Shown here one piece after another: positions 1 to 7,747 of a stretch of 22,284 bases of DNA; the stretch's first letter is position 1, and each line of letters starts with the position of its first letter. Source of the stretch: an uncultured Oscillospiraceae bacterium (GTDB taxonomy: Bacteria > Bacillota > Clostridia > Oscillospirales > Acutalibacteraceae); NCBI GenBank assembly GCA_900543555.1, contig UQRL01000040.1, forward strand, positions 1-22,284, given 5' to 3'. The notes beneath the pieces are model-generated. The model worked only from the letters and a program-made list of their open reading frames with translations. It was not told the origin of the DNA and did not search any database. Made by a program: the position numbers and the translations under genes.

Positions 1-727
1 GGCCCACAGGGCTCTTGCCCTCGCCGCCGCCGTGGGGGTGGTCATTGGGGTTCATCACAGAACCGCGCACGGTAGGACGCCAACCCATGTGGCGCTTGCG
101 GCCGGCCTTGCCGATCTTCGCGTTCTCGTGGTCGATGTTGGAGACCTGGCCGATGGAGGCCATGCAGGTCTCGGGCACGTTGCGCAGCTCGCCAGAGGGC
201 AGCCGCAGCAGGGCCATGCCGTTCTCCTTGGCCATCAGCTGAGCCATGATGCCGGCGGCCCGGGCCAGCTGAGCGCCCTTGCCGGGATACAGCTCCACGT
301 TGTGGATGAAGGTGCCCACAGGGATGTTCTTCAGGGGCAGGGCGTTGCCGGGCTTGATGTCGGCGTCCGCGCCGGAAACCACCTTGTCCCCAGCCTTCAG
401 GCCGTGGGGAGCCAGGATGTAGCGCTTCTCGCCGTCCTCATACTGCACCAGGGCAATGAAGGCGGAGCGGTTGGGATCGTACTCGATGCCCAGCACGGTG
501 GCCTCTACATTGTGCTTCTGGCGCTTGAAGTCGATGATGCGGTACTTCTTGCGGTTGCCGCCGCCCCGGTGGCGGACGGTGATGCGGCCGTAGCTGTTGC
601 GGCCGGCTTTTTTATCCAGAGGAGCCAGCAGGCTCTTCTCAGGACCATTCTTGGAAAGGCTGGTGTAGTCCGTTACGGACATGTTCCGCCTTGCCGCGGT
701 GGTCGGCTTGTAATTCTTAATTGCCAT
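1..727 (-). CDS. rplB: 50S ribosomal protein L2 (C-terminus cut by window edge)
   Basis: L2 is an essential large-subunit protein that binds 23S rRNA and contributes to subunit association and the peptidyl-transferase region. The visible 242 residues begin [20 protein letters not shown] and include the conserved L2 stretches [15 protein letters not shown] and the C-terminal-domain sequence [21 protein letters not shown], which holds the family's invariant His. L2 proteins are usually about 275 residues, so roughly 33 residues lie outside the window. The ATG at 727 has an AGGAGAG ribosome binding site upstream. It is the fifth gene of the S10 operon, but it is separated from rplW by an unusually long, hairpin-rich gap (728-848). 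Confidence 0.97.
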   Translation of the reverse strand, partial: MAIKNYKPTTAARRNMSVTDYTSLSKNGPEKSLLAPLDKKAGRNSYGRITVRHRGGGNRKKYRIIDFKRQKHNVEATVLGIEYDPNRSAFIALVQYEDGEKRYILAPHGLKAGDKVVSGADADIKPGNALPLKNIPVGTFIHNVELYPGKGAQLARAAGIMAQLMAKENGMALLRLPSGELRNVPETCMASIGQVSNIDHENAKIGKAGRKRHMGWRPTVRGSVMNPNDHPHGGGEGKSPVG

Positions 728-848
728 TTGGTTTTCACTCTCCTAAGTTTGGCTTTGCGGGGGCGGCGTCTGCCCCCATTCGTGCCCATCTTTGGGCTTA
801 CATGATCCCCCGGGCCCCGCCCGGAGGCGCCGGACGCGCCGGCGGCTT
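728..848 (-). other. Hairpin-rich rplW-rplB intercistronic gap
   Basis: This 121-nt gap carries four consecutive inverted repeats: GGCGC arms at 826-830/836-840, CCGGGC/GCCCGG at 810-815/819-824, GCCCA/TGGGC at 784-788/793-797, and GGGGGC/GCCCCC at 759-764/772-777. None is followed by a U-run, so a classical terminator is not supported. Genes in this operon are normally packed closely, and the neighbouring gaps here are 18 and 80 nt with one 1-nt overlap. The stretch may be an RNA processing, stability or regulatory segment; that role is inference. Confidence 0.5.
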
Positions 849-1139
849 TTAGATCATGCTCTCAAAGAACTCGATGGTCTTGCTGTCTTCGGTCAGGGTG
901 ACAACGGCCTTCTTCCAGCTTCTGGTGTAGCCTTCATACCGGCCCTGGCGGCGCATGCGGCCCCTGACGTGGAGGGTGTTCACTTTGCTGACCTTAACGC
1001 CGAAGAGCTCTTCCACAGCTCTCTTGATGTCGATTTTGGTGGAGTCCTTGCTCACCTCGAAGGTGTACTTCTTCTGGCTGTTGCCGTCCATGGTCTTCTC
1101 GGTGATGATGGGGCGGATGATGATATCCTGGGCTGCCAT
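849..1139 (-). CDS. rplW: 50S ribosomal protein L23
   Basis: L23 binds 23S rRNA domain III at the polypeptide exit tunnel and is the docking site for trigger factor and SRP. The protein has 96 residues, the normal bacterial length. It opens with the typical L23 pattern ([16 protein letters not shown]) and carries the conserved VEELFGVKVSKVNTL and GRMRRQGRYEGYT segments of the extended hairpin. Its ATG shares one base with the rplD stop codon (TAATG arrangement at 1139), indicating translational coupling inside the S10 operon. Confidence 0.97.
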   Translation of the reverse strand: MAAQDIIIRPIITEKTMDGNSQKKYTFEVSKDSTKIDIKRAVEELFGVKVSKVNTLHVRGRMRRQGRYEGYTRSWKKAVVTLTEDSKTIEFFESMI

Positions 1140-1762
1140 TATGCATACACCTCCTCGATCTTAGCGACTGCATCCTTGACGACGATGAACTTATCGGCGC
1201 CCAGGATGTCGTACACGTTCAGGGTGTTGACCTGGGCGGTCTTCACGCCGGGGATGTTCCGAGCGGAAGCGATGACCTTCTCATCCATGGTGGAAAGCAC
1301 GATCAGGGCCTTCTTCTCAGAACCCACCGCCTTGAGCATGTCGGCGATGGTCTTAGTCTTATAGGAATCGGCAGTGATCTGGTCAATGACGATCATCTCA
1401 TTGTCCCGCACCTTAGAAGACAGGGCGCTCTTCATTGCAAGGCGGCGCACCTTCTTGTTCAGGGTGTAGCGGTACTCCCGGGGCTTCGGGGCAAACACAA
1501 TGCCGCCGTGGGTCCACTGGGGAGCCCGGGTAGAGCCCTGACGGGCGCGGCCGGTGCCCTTCTGGCGCCACGGCTTCTTGCCGCCGCCGGAAACCTCAGA
1601 GCGGGTCAGGGCAGACTGGGTGCCCTGGCGCTGGTTGGCCAGGTAATTCTTGACCATGTCGTTCATCACGGACACGTTGGGCTCAATGCCGAACACAGCC
1701 TCGGAAAGCTCCTGCTGGCCGACTTCCTTGCCCTGCATGTTCAAAACTGCGATACTAGGCAT
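1139..1762 (-). CDS. rplD: 50S ribosomal protein L4
   Basis: L4 is a large-subunit protein whose extended loop lines the exit tunnel. In several bacteria it also represses its own S10 operon by binding the leader mRNA. The 207-residue protein has the family hallmarks: the conserved [19 protein letters not shown] loop near residues 60-78, then an alpha/beta domain ending in [17 protein letters not shown]. The AAGGAGG ribosome binding site lies 8 nt before the ATG, and the gap from rplC is only 18 nt. The long structured leader upstream of rpsJ makes L4 autoregulation plausible here, but it is not shown by the sequence. Confidence 0.97.
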   Translation of the reverse strand: MPSIAVLNMQGKEVGQQELSEAVFGIEPNVSVMNDMVKNYLANQRQGTQSALTRSEVSGGGKKPWRQKGTGRARQGSTRAPQWTHGGIVFAPKPREYRYTLNKKVRRLAMKSALSSKVRDNEMIVIDQITADSYKTKTIADMLKAVGSEKKALIVLSTMDEKVIASARNIPGVKTAQVNTLNVYDILGADKFIVVKDAVAKIEEVYA

Positions 1763-1780
1763 GCTTGTTTCCTCCTTCCC

Positions 1781-2413
1781 TTACGCTTTCACGCTGTCGC
1801 GGACCACGACGATGCCGCCGTTGGGGCCGGGGATGGCGCCCTTGACCGCGATCAGGTTGTTCTCGGCGTCCACCTTGGCAACGGTGAGGTTCTGCACAGT
1901 GACAGTCTCAGCGCCCAGGTGGCCGGCCATCTTCAGGCCCTTCCACACACGGGAGGGGGTGGAGCAGGCGCCGTTGGAACCGCCGTGGCGGGCAACGGGA
2001 CCGGAACCGTGGGTCTCCTTCAGGCGGCGGAAGTTCCACCGCTTGATGACGCCGGCGTATCCCTTACCCTTGCTCTTGCCGGTGACGTCCACCTTCTCGC
2101 CGGCCTCAAAGGCGTCGGCCTTGATCAGGTCGCCCACGTTCAGGGCGCTGATGTCGTCCAGGCGCAGCTCGCGCAGGGTCTTCTTGGGGGCCACGTCGCC
2201 CTTCTTGAAGTGGCCGGTCAGGGGCTTGGAGACCCGCTGGGGCTTCTGGTCGCCGAAGCCGATCTGCACGGCGTTGTAGCCGTCGTTCTCTTCGGTCTTC
2301 TTCTGGGTGACCACGCAGGGGCCTGCCTCGATGACCGTGACGGGAATGACTCTTCCCTTTTCGTCGAAGATCTGCGTCATGCCGATCTTCTTGCCGATGA
2401 TCCCTTTTTTCAT
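1781..2413 (-). CDS. rplC: 50S ribosomal protein L3
   Basis: L3 is an early-assembly large-subunit protein that reaches toward the peptidyl-transferase centre. The 210-residue product starts [20 protein letters not shown], a near-signature L3 N-terminus. It contains the [17 protein letters not shown] and [22 protein letters not shown] segments, including the Gln/Ser-Thr-Pro region next to the catalytic centre. An AGGAGG ribosome binding site sits 9 nt before the ATG. It is the second gene of the S10 operon, 80 nt after rpsJ. Confidence 0.97.
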   Translation of the reverse strand: MKKGIIGKKIGMTQIFDEKGRVIPVTVIEAGPCVVTQKKTEENDGYNAVQIGFGDQKPQRVSKPLTGHFKKGDVAPKKTLRELRLDDISALNVGDLIKADAFEAGEKVDVTGKSKGKGYAGVIKRWNFRRLKETHGSGPVARHGGSNGACSTPSRVWKGLKMAGHLGAETVTVQNLTVAKVDAENNLIAVKGAIPGPNGGIVVVRDSVKA

Positions 2414-2493
2414 CTTTCTTTTCCTCCTGTAGAGTTATTGGTTGGATTCCTCCAACATGACCCTCCTGCTCCGGTGTAGTTTAAGAACAAGCC

Positions 2494-2805
2494 TTACAGC
2501 TTAATCTCGATCTCTACGCCGGCGGGGAGCTCCAAGCCCATCAAAGCCTCAACGGTCTTGTTGCTGGGCCGGAGAATGTCGATCAGTCTCTTGTGGGTGC
2601 GCATCTCAAACTGCTCGCGGCTGTCCTTATACTTGTGAACGGCCCGCAGAATGGTGATGATCTGCTTCTCGGTGGGCAGCGGCACGGGGCCGGAGACCCG
2701 GGCGCCGGTGCGCTTTGCGGTGGCGACGATCTTCTCAGAAGACTGGTCCACCAGCTGATGATCGTACCCCTTGATCCTGATGCGAATTTTTTCCTTGACT
2801 GCCAC
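2494..2805 (-). CDS. rpsJ: 30S ribosomal protein S10
   Basis: S10 is a small-subunit head protein that also serves as NusE in transcription antitermination. The 103-residue product ([18 protein letters not shown]..., then [39 protein letters not shown]) is full length and conserved throughout. The start codon is GTG at 2805, not ATG: an AGGAGG lies 8 nt upstream and the next residues are AVKEKIRIR. It is the first gene of the operon, and its GTG overlaps by one base the TAG of a 61-codon leader reading frame (2805-2990). Confidence 0.97.
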   Translation of the reverse strand: MAVKEKIRIRIKGYDHQLVDQSSEKIVATAKRTGARVSGPVPLPTEKQIITILRAVHKYKDSREQFEMRTHKRLIDILRPSNKTVEALMGLELPAGVEIEIKL

Positions 2806-3118
2806 TAGAATCGCCTCCTATACATTTCTTTTAGGCGGGCTGGGTTTTTCAACACTGTTCCGGGTGTTTCCACCCTGGACATAAGAAAACCGGAAATCCG
2901 CGTTTCACGGACTCCGGGGCAAGGACAAACCCATATTGATCCTTCAAAGGGCATAATCTTGGCCTTCCGGGCACGCCCGGCGGTTCCCATCCCTTCAAAT
3001 TCCTTCGCCCGGTTTCAAATCGGACATACTCCACGGAAAAACCGGCCGCTGTGGGCCGCAACCTCCCGCTTCATCGCATATCTGGCGTCCCCTTGTCTGG
3101 AACGCCTGTGCAGTCACG
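2806..3118 (-). promoter_or_regulatory. Structured 5' leader of the S10 operon (possible L4-type autoregulatory leader)
   Basis: From the predicted transcription start near 3117 to the rpsJ GTG there are about 310 nt without a convincing gene. Several small inverted repeats are visible: GGCGT/ACGCC around 3084-3106, CCGGG/CCCGG at 2968-2981, CGGA/TCCG near 2891-2900, and GGGTG/CACCC with a 4-nt loop at 2862-2874. Long leaders before rpsJ regulated by L4 are established in gammaproteobacteria and proposed in some Firmicutes. I cannot match this one to a specific Rfam family by eye. Confidence 0.55.
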
Positions 3119-3122
3119 CTTG

Positions 3123-3154
3123 ATTATAATACCATACAACCCCAGGTTTTGCAA
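3123..3154 (-). promoter_or_regulatory. S10 operon promoter
   Basis: On the minus strand, TTGCAA (3149-3154) and TATTAT (3126-3131) are separated by exactly 17 bp, an excellent sigma-A-type match. A register-shifted TATAAT (3123-3128) is also present. The surrounding DNA is AT-rich against a GC-rich background. Transcription would start near 3117 and run left into rpsJ. Confidence 0.8.
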
Positions 3155-3213
3155 GGATTTTTCGAAATTTTTTCAGAATTTTTCCGGAGCCCCCCGCCTT
3201 TGCCCCTCCTGCC

Positions 3214-3241
3214 AAAAAAGAGGGGGCAATCCCCCTCTTTT
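3214..3241 (-). terminator. Rho-independent terminator of the AraC-GDPD operon
   Basis: An 11-bp perfect stem (3216-3226 with 3231-3241) with a 4-nt loop; read leftward, the stem is followed by six U (3214-3219). It lies 21 nt beyond the GDPD stop and insulates that operon from the S10 promoter downstream. Confidence 0.9.
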
Positions 3242-3262
3242 CCTGGGAAAGACCTACAGATT

Positions 3263-4192
3263 TCACTTGGCCGCGCTGCTCTTTCCCTGGGGCGGCTCAG
3301 CGGCCCGCAGGCACACCGCCGTCTGGTACTGTTTCAAAAGGTCAGAGAAAGAAGGGTGCTTGCTGGCAGAGGTCTCCAGGGGCAGGAATTTCTCGAAAAT
3401 ACACAGGCAGCCGTCAGCCTTGGCGGCCTGGTAATCCTCCAGGGAGCGCAGGGTCCAGCTGACCTCCTGCATGCCCCACACCCTGCGGGCGGCCCGCAGG
3501 GACGGGTTGCGGCGCAGGTGGAAGTCATAGGCTTCAAAGTGGGGGCGGGTCAGGAAGTTGGTCATCAGGTTCCGGCCGATGAAGTCCGCCAGGGGGGACA
3601 TGCCCTTCTCCGGCATGCGGCACATCAGCTGGCCCCGCACCACCTGGGGCCGGTGCTTTTTGAACCACCGGACGATGCGGGGGTCAAAGGACTCCACGCA
3701 GTACAGGCCCTGATAGCCCTCCAGCAGCCCCACCGTCTTTTCGCACAGCTCCTGCTGGCGGGTGTAGCTCTTCAGCTCGATGATGAGAGGCGTGCGGCCG
3801 CCCACCAGCTCCAGCACCTCTGTAAACCGGGGTACCCTCTCCTCCGTGCCCAGCAGCCGGTAGCCGGAAAGCTCCTCATAGGTCATCTCGTCGATGTTCT
3901 TGTCCACCCCGCAGGTGCGGGCGATGGAGCGGTCATGGTGGACCACCACCTGGCCGTCCCGGGTCAGCTGCAGGTCGAACTCCATGCCAAAGCCACCCCG
4001 CACCGCCAGGTCGAAGGCCATGAGGGAGTTCTCCGGCACGCCCTTGTCCTTGTCGTGGAGGCCCCGGTGGGCGTAGTCAAACCTGTGAAAGGCGGAGAAG
4101 TCCGCCCGGGGCAGAGAGGGGGCAATGGCCCACAGCCAGAACAGCGCCCCCGCCGCCGCCACAATTCCCAGCGCAATCAAAACAGCCGTCAT
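3263..4192 (-). CDS. Membrane-anchored glycerophosphodiester phosphodiesterase family protein
   Basis: GDPD enzymes hydrolyse glycerophosphodiesters (phospholipid head-group remnants or teichoic-acid-type polymers) to glycerol-3-phosphate and an alcohol. The 309-residue protein has an N-terminal hydrophobic helix (about 1-24) that would anchor it in the membrane. The TIM-barrel motifs follow: AHRG (H42, R43), PENS (E54, N55), MEFDLQLTRDG (E71, D73), VVVHHD (H86) and LIIELK (E139, K141). The catalytic residues all appear present. Its ATG directly abuts the TAG of the AraC gene (TAGATG), so the two are translationally coupled. A link between the regulator's ligand and this enzyme is inferred from the operon only. 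Confidence 0.9.
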   Translation of the reverse strand: MTAVLIALGIVAAAGALFWLWAIAPSLPRADFSAFHRFDYAHRGLHDKDKGVPENSLMAFDLAVRGGFGMEFDLQLTRDGQVVVHHDRSIARTCGVDKNIDEMTYEELSGYRLLGTEERVPRFTEVLELVGGRTPLIIELKSYTRQQELCEKTVGLLEGYQGLYCVESFDPRIVRWFKKHRPQVVRGQLMCRMPEKGMSPLADFIGRNLMTNFLTRPHFEAYDFHLRRNPSLRAARRVWGMQEVSWTLRSLEDYQAAKADGCLCIFEKFLPLETSASKHPSFSDLLKQYQTAVCLRAAEPPQGKSSAAK

Positions 4193-5089
4193 CTATTCAT
4201 TCCTCCCTGTTGTGTCCCGCCCGCCTTGGCGTCGGAACTCCGTGGGCGTACAGCCCATGTTCTGCTTAAAGACCCCGATAAAGTAGCTCAGGCTGTTAAA
4301 GCCCGTCTCCAGGGCGATGTCCAGCTCCTTGCGGCCGCTTTCCAGCAGCAGGTCCGCCGCCGCGGAGAGCCGCACCCCGTTGACATACTGCACCGGCGTC
4401 TTAAACGTGTACCTTTTAAAAAGGCGGCAGAAGTGCCCGCCGCTCATGTGGCTGAGCTGCGCCAGCTGCGAGACGGTAATGGGCTGCCGGTAGTGCTCCT
4501 GAATGTACTCGATGGCCGCCTTCACCCCCTGGGCTGGGGCCTGTTCCCTGGGGGCAGGGCTCTGCCCGCCGCCCTCTGCCAGCACAGAGAAAACCTCCAG
4601 CAGCTGGGCCCGCACCCGCAGCTCATAGACCGGGGGCCGCTGCTCCAGCAGCTGCGTCGCCTGGTCAAAGGCCTCCAGGGCCCGCCGGCCCTGGGGGGTG
4701 GAGCCGTCCGTCACCCGCTGGGGATGGAGCCTCCCCTCCAGCACCGGGGCCACATACTTCACCCGGGCAATGTCATCCTCGCCGCCGCAGAGCATCTCAG
4801 GGCGGAACACCACCGCCGTGTAGTCCAGGGGGCCGCCCTCCAGGGGCTGGGCGGCGTGGAGCTCTCCGCTGTTGAAGAACACCATCTCCCCGGCGCGGGC
4901 CTCGAAATACTCGCTGCCGCAGCGCACCCGCACCGTGCCCCGCTCCACCTTGAAGAGCTCCATCTCGTCGTGCCAGTGGCACTCCAGCTCCTCGCAGTGG
5001 GCGGGATAGGGCGGCCGGATGCGGTAACAGCCCACCGGAAGGCCCATGGCCCCGTGCTGCCGCACCTCTTTCAGCCGTTTGTCCACCAC
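4193..5089 (-). CDS. AraC-family transcriptional regulator with N-terminal cupin domain
   Basis: The product has 298 residues. The N-terminal half (about 25-110) has a cupin-like ligand-binding pattern: ECHWHDEMELFKVERGTVRVR, then GEMVFFNSGELHA. The C-terminal 100 residues are a double helix-turn-helix AraC DNA-binding domain (IEYIQEHYRQPITVSQLAQ, and ALETGFNSLSYFIGVFKQNMGCTPTEFR). It is transcribed divergently from the GH31 alpha-xylosidase across a 248-bp gap, so it most likely controls that gene and its own operon in response to a sugar. The start is uncertain: two adjacent GTG codons at 5087-5089 and 5084-5086 have only a weak GGCGGGG upstream. An in-frame ATG at 5047 would shorten the protein by 14 residues. 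Confidence 0.88.
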   Translation of the reverse strand: MVDKRLKEVRQHGAMGLPVGCYRIRPPYPAHCEELECHWHDEMELFKVERGTVRVRCGSEYFEARAGEMVFFNSGELHAAQPLEGGPLDYTAVVFRPEMLCGGEDDIARVKYVAPVLEGRLHPQRVTDGSTPQGRRALEAFDQATQLLEQRPPVYELRVRAQLLEVFSVLAEGGGQSPAPREQAPAQGVKAAIEYIQEHYRQPITVSQLAQLSHMSGGHFCRLFKRYTFKTPVQYVNGVRLSAAADLLLESGRKELDIALETGFNSLSYFIGVFKQNMGCTPTEFRRQGGRDTTGRNE

Positions 5090-5154
5090 GCAAGCCCCGC
5101 CTTTCCCAATAAAAAATCAAAATCGTGCAACAAGCCGTCTGTTTCCCACAAGCA

Positions 5155-5166
5155 TTTTCCGGAAAA
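5155..5166. promoter_or_regulatory. 12-bp perfect palindrome in the AraC/GH31 divergent gap
   Basis: TTTTCCGGAAAA lies between the divergently transcribed AraC-family gene and the GH31 gene. AraC proteins usually bind direct repeats, so this site could belong to another regulator or be chance. No convincing -35/-10 pair was found for either gene in this gap; TATATA at 5235-5240 and TAGAAT at 5173-5178 are possible -10 boxes for GH31. Confidence 0.3.
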
Positions 5167-5293
5167 ACGCGGTAGAATAGCCTCAACAGGTACAGGGGCC
5201 CAAGGGCCCGCCCACAAAGGGCATATACCAATACTATATAGCATCCCGGCAGGTTTTTCAACCCGCCCGGGCAAGAAAAAGTCCCCCCATTTC

Positions 5294-5315
5294 GCGGGCC
5301 CCGGAAAGGGCCCGC
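5294..5315 (+). promoter_or_regulatory. GC-rich hairpin in the GH31 5' untranslated region
   Basis: GCGGGCCC (5294-5301) and GGGCCCGC (5308-5315) form an 8-bp stem with a 6-nt loop. The stem ends 8 nt before the AAGGAG ribosome binding site (5324-5329). No U-run follows, so it is a leader hairpin rather than a clear terminator. Confidence 0.45.
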
Positions 5316-5337
5316 CCGCTTGAAAGGAGCTGGCATC

Positions 5338-7653
5338 TTGAAATTCACAAAAGGCTATTGGATGAACCAACCCGGCGTGGAGTGCGCCGACTGCGTGCAG
5401 ATCCGGGAGGTAAAGGTGTTCCCGGACAAGGTGTATCTCTACGCGGTGCCCTATCCCCAGGACGAACGGGGCATGGGCGGCCCTGTGCTGGAAATGTTCA
5501 TCTCCTCCCCCAAGGAGGACATCCTCCGCACCCAGGCGTTCCACTTCATGGGCAGCGCCAAAAAGGAGCCCCAGTTCGAGCTGGACGCGGAAGCCCGAAC
5601 CCTGGAGGTAGAGGAGTTCGAGGGCGGCCTCTCCATCAAGAGCGGTAAAACCGAGCTGCGGATCACCAAAAACCCCGCTTCCTTTGTCTATTATTATGAG
5701 GGCAAGTACCTCACCCGCATTGGCGACCGGTTCGGCCACGCCATGATCAGCACCCTGAAGACTCCCGAGGGCCCCTTCATGCGGGTGCAGATGGACGTGG
5801 GCATCGGCGAGAAGGTCTACGGCCTGGGAGAGCGCTTCACCCCCTTTGTGAAGAACGGCCAGGTGGTGGACATCTGGAACGAGGACGGCGGCACCTGCAC
5901 CGAGATCTCTTACAAGAATATCCCCTTCTACATGACCAACCGGGGCTATGGCGTGCTGGTCAACTCCAGCGGCCGCGTCTCCTATGAGGTCTGCTCGGAA
6001 ATGGTCACCCGGGTGCAGTTCTCCCTGCCCGGGGAGAAGATCGACTTTATGGTGGTGGGCGGCGGCGGCGGCAAGACCGTGCTGCAAAACTACACCGCCC
6101 TCACCGGCCGGCCCGCCCTGCTGCCCGCCTGGAGCTTCGGCCTGTGGCTGACCACCAGCTTCACCACCAGCTACGATGAAAAGACCGTGCGCAGCTTTGT
6201 GGACGGCATGGCCCAGCGGCAGCTGCCCCTGCATGTGTTCCACTTTGACTGCTACTGGATGAAGGAGAACGAGTGGTGCAACTTCACCTGGGACGAGGCC
6301 ATGTTCGACGATGTGCCCGGCATGCTCTCCCGGATGAAGAAGGAGCGGGGCCTGCACATCTGCGTGTGGATCAACCCCTACATCGGCCAGAAGTCCCCCC
6401 TCTTCCGGGAGGCCATGGAGCTGGGCTACCTGCTGAAGCGCCCCAACGGCGACGTGTGGCAGTGGGACCTGTGGCAGGCCGGCCTGGCGGTGGTGGACTT
6501 TACCAACCCCGGCGCCTGGAAGTGGTATCAGGACAAGCTGCGGGTCCTTCTGGACCAGGGCGTGGACAGCTTTAAGACCGACTTCGGCGAGCGCATCCCC
6601 ACCGACGTGGCCTACTACGACGGCAGCGACCCCGAGCTGATGCACAACTACTACACCCACCTGTACAACAAGTGCGTGTTCCAGCTGCTGGAAGAGTACA
6701 AGGGCAAGGGGCAGGCCTGCCTGTTCGCCCGCAGCGCCACCGTGGGCGGCCAGCGCTTCCCCGTGCACTGGGGCGGCGACTGCTCCTCCAACTACCTTTC
6801 CATGAGCGAGTCCCTGCGGGGGGGCCTCTCCCTGTGCATGTCCGGCTTCGGCTTCTGGAGCCATGACATCTCCGGCTTTGAGGGCACCGCTCCCGACGAT
6901 GTGTACAAGCGCTGGGCGGCCTTCGGCCTGCTCTCCACCCACAGCCGTCTCCACGGCTCCAACTCCTACCGGGTGCCCTGGCTCTTCGGCGAGGAGGCCG
7001 TGGATGTGCTGCGCAGGTTCACCAACCTGAAGTGCACCCTGATGCCCTACCTCTACTCCAACGCCGTGTACACCCACAAGACCGGCGTGCCCACCATGCG
7101 GGCCATGGTGCTGGAGTTCCCCCAGGATATCCCCTGCGCCGACCTGGACCGCCAGTACATGCTGGGCGGCGACCTGCTGGTGGCCCCTGTCTTCACCAAG
7201 GAGGGGGACGTGGACTACTACCTGCCCGAGGGCACCTGGACCAGCTTTTTGGACAACCGGGTGGTGGAAGGCGGCAAGTGGCAGCATGAGGTCCACGGCT
7301 TTATGAGCCTGCCCCTGATGGCCCGGGAGAACTCCCTCATCCCCGTGGGCTGCAACGACCAGGAGGTGGAGTACGACTACGGCAAGGACCTGACCCTGCA
7401 CCTGTTCGCCCTGAAGGACCGGGCCAGCGCCGACGTGAAGGACATGTACGGCAACGACCTGCTGAAGGCCTGGGCCCAGAACGACGGGGGCAAAGTCACC
7501 CTCACCTTCGAGGGCAAGGCCGAAGGGCTGAAAGTGCTCCTGCGCAACGTGAAGGGTGTGAAGGCCCTGAACGGCGCCGAAGCCGAGGAAACCGAGCTGG
7601 GCACCCTGCTCCATGTGAACGCTGGCCTCAGCGACGTAACCTTTGAAATGTAA
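5338..7653 (+). CDS. yicI: GH31 alpha-xylosidase (YicI type)
   Basis: YicI-type GH31 enzymes remove non-reducing alpha-1,6-linked xylose, for example from isoprimeverose of xyloglucan, by a retaining mechanism in the cytoplasm. The 771-residue product matches the length of E. coli YicI (772). The N-terminus reads KFTKGYWMNQPGVE. The nucleophile is D415 in FKTDFGERIPTD and the acid/base is D481 in HWGGDCSSNYLSMSESLRGG, followed by GFGFWSHDISGFEG. No signal peptide is visible. I chose TTG at 5338 because AAGGAG lies 8 nt upstream and the protein then aligns with the family start. A TTG at 5320 lies upstream of that site and is unlikely. It is probably controlled by the divergent AraC gene. Confidence 0.93.
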   Translation: MKFTKGYWMNQPGVECADCVQIREVKVFPDKVYLYAVPYPQDERGMGGPVLEMFISSPKEDILRTQAFHFMGSAKKEPQFELDAEARTLEVEEFEGGLSIKSGKTELRITKNPASFVYYYEGKYLTRIGDRFGHAMISTLKTPEGPFMRVQMDVGIGEKVYGLGERFTPFVKNGQVVDIWNEDGGTCTEISYKNIPFYMTNRGYGVLVNSSGRVSYEVCSEMVTRVQFSLPGEKIDFMVVGGGGGKTVLQNYTALTGRPALLPAWSFGLWLTTSFTTSYDEKTVRSFVDGMAQRQLPLHVFHFDCYWMKENEWCNFTWDEAMFDDVPGMLSRMKKERGLHICVWINPYIGQKSPLFREAMELGYLLKRPNGDVWQWDLWQAGLAVVDFTNPGAWKWYQDKLRVLLDQGVDSFKTDFGERIPTDVAYYDGSDPELMHNYYTHLYNKCVFQLLEEYKGKGQACLFARSATVGGQRFPVHWGGDCSSNYLSMSESLRGGLSLCMSGFGFWSHDISGFEGTAPDDVYKRWAAFGLLSTHSRLHGSNSYRVPWLFGEEAVDVLRRFTNLKCTLMPYLYSNAVYTHKTGVPTMRAMVLEFPQDIPCADLDRQYMLGGDLLVAPVFTKEGDVDYYLPEGTWTSFLDNRVVEGGKWQHEVHGFMSLPLMARENSLIPVGCNDQEVEYDYGKDLTLHLFALKDRASADVKDMYGNDLLKAWAQNDGGKVTLTFEGKAEGLKVLLRNVKGVKALNGAEAEETELGTLLHVNAGLSDVTFEM

Positions 7654-7684
7654 AATCCCGCCACAAACCCCTTTGGCTTCGCTG

Positions 7685-7730
7685 AACAGAGGAAGGCCGT
7701 CCAAGAAAATGGACGGCCTTCCTCTGTTTT
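7685..7730 (+). terminator. Terminator of the GH31 gene (between convergent genes)
   Basis: A 19-bp perfect stem (7685-7703 with 7710-7728), a 6-nt AGAAAA loop and a short U-run on the plus strand. It sits 31 nt after the GH31 stop and 17 nt from the convergent isomerase-like gene's stop. The leftward U-tract is poor, so termination of the minus-strand gene is less certain. Confidence 0.85.
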
Positions 7731-7747
7731 ATCCGGATGCGTTTTCC

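Noticed and set aside
3149..5323. 724-codon plus-strand frame across GDPD and AraC
   Set aside because: Same artefact: low-complexity translation opposite two genes with clear motifs, starting inside the S10 promoter.
5071..7704. 877-codon minus-strand frame opposite the alpha-xylosidase gene
   Set aside because: It is rich in His, Val, Gly, Leu and Ala with no recognisable domain, and mirrors the GC-biased codons of a well-supported gene on the plus strand.
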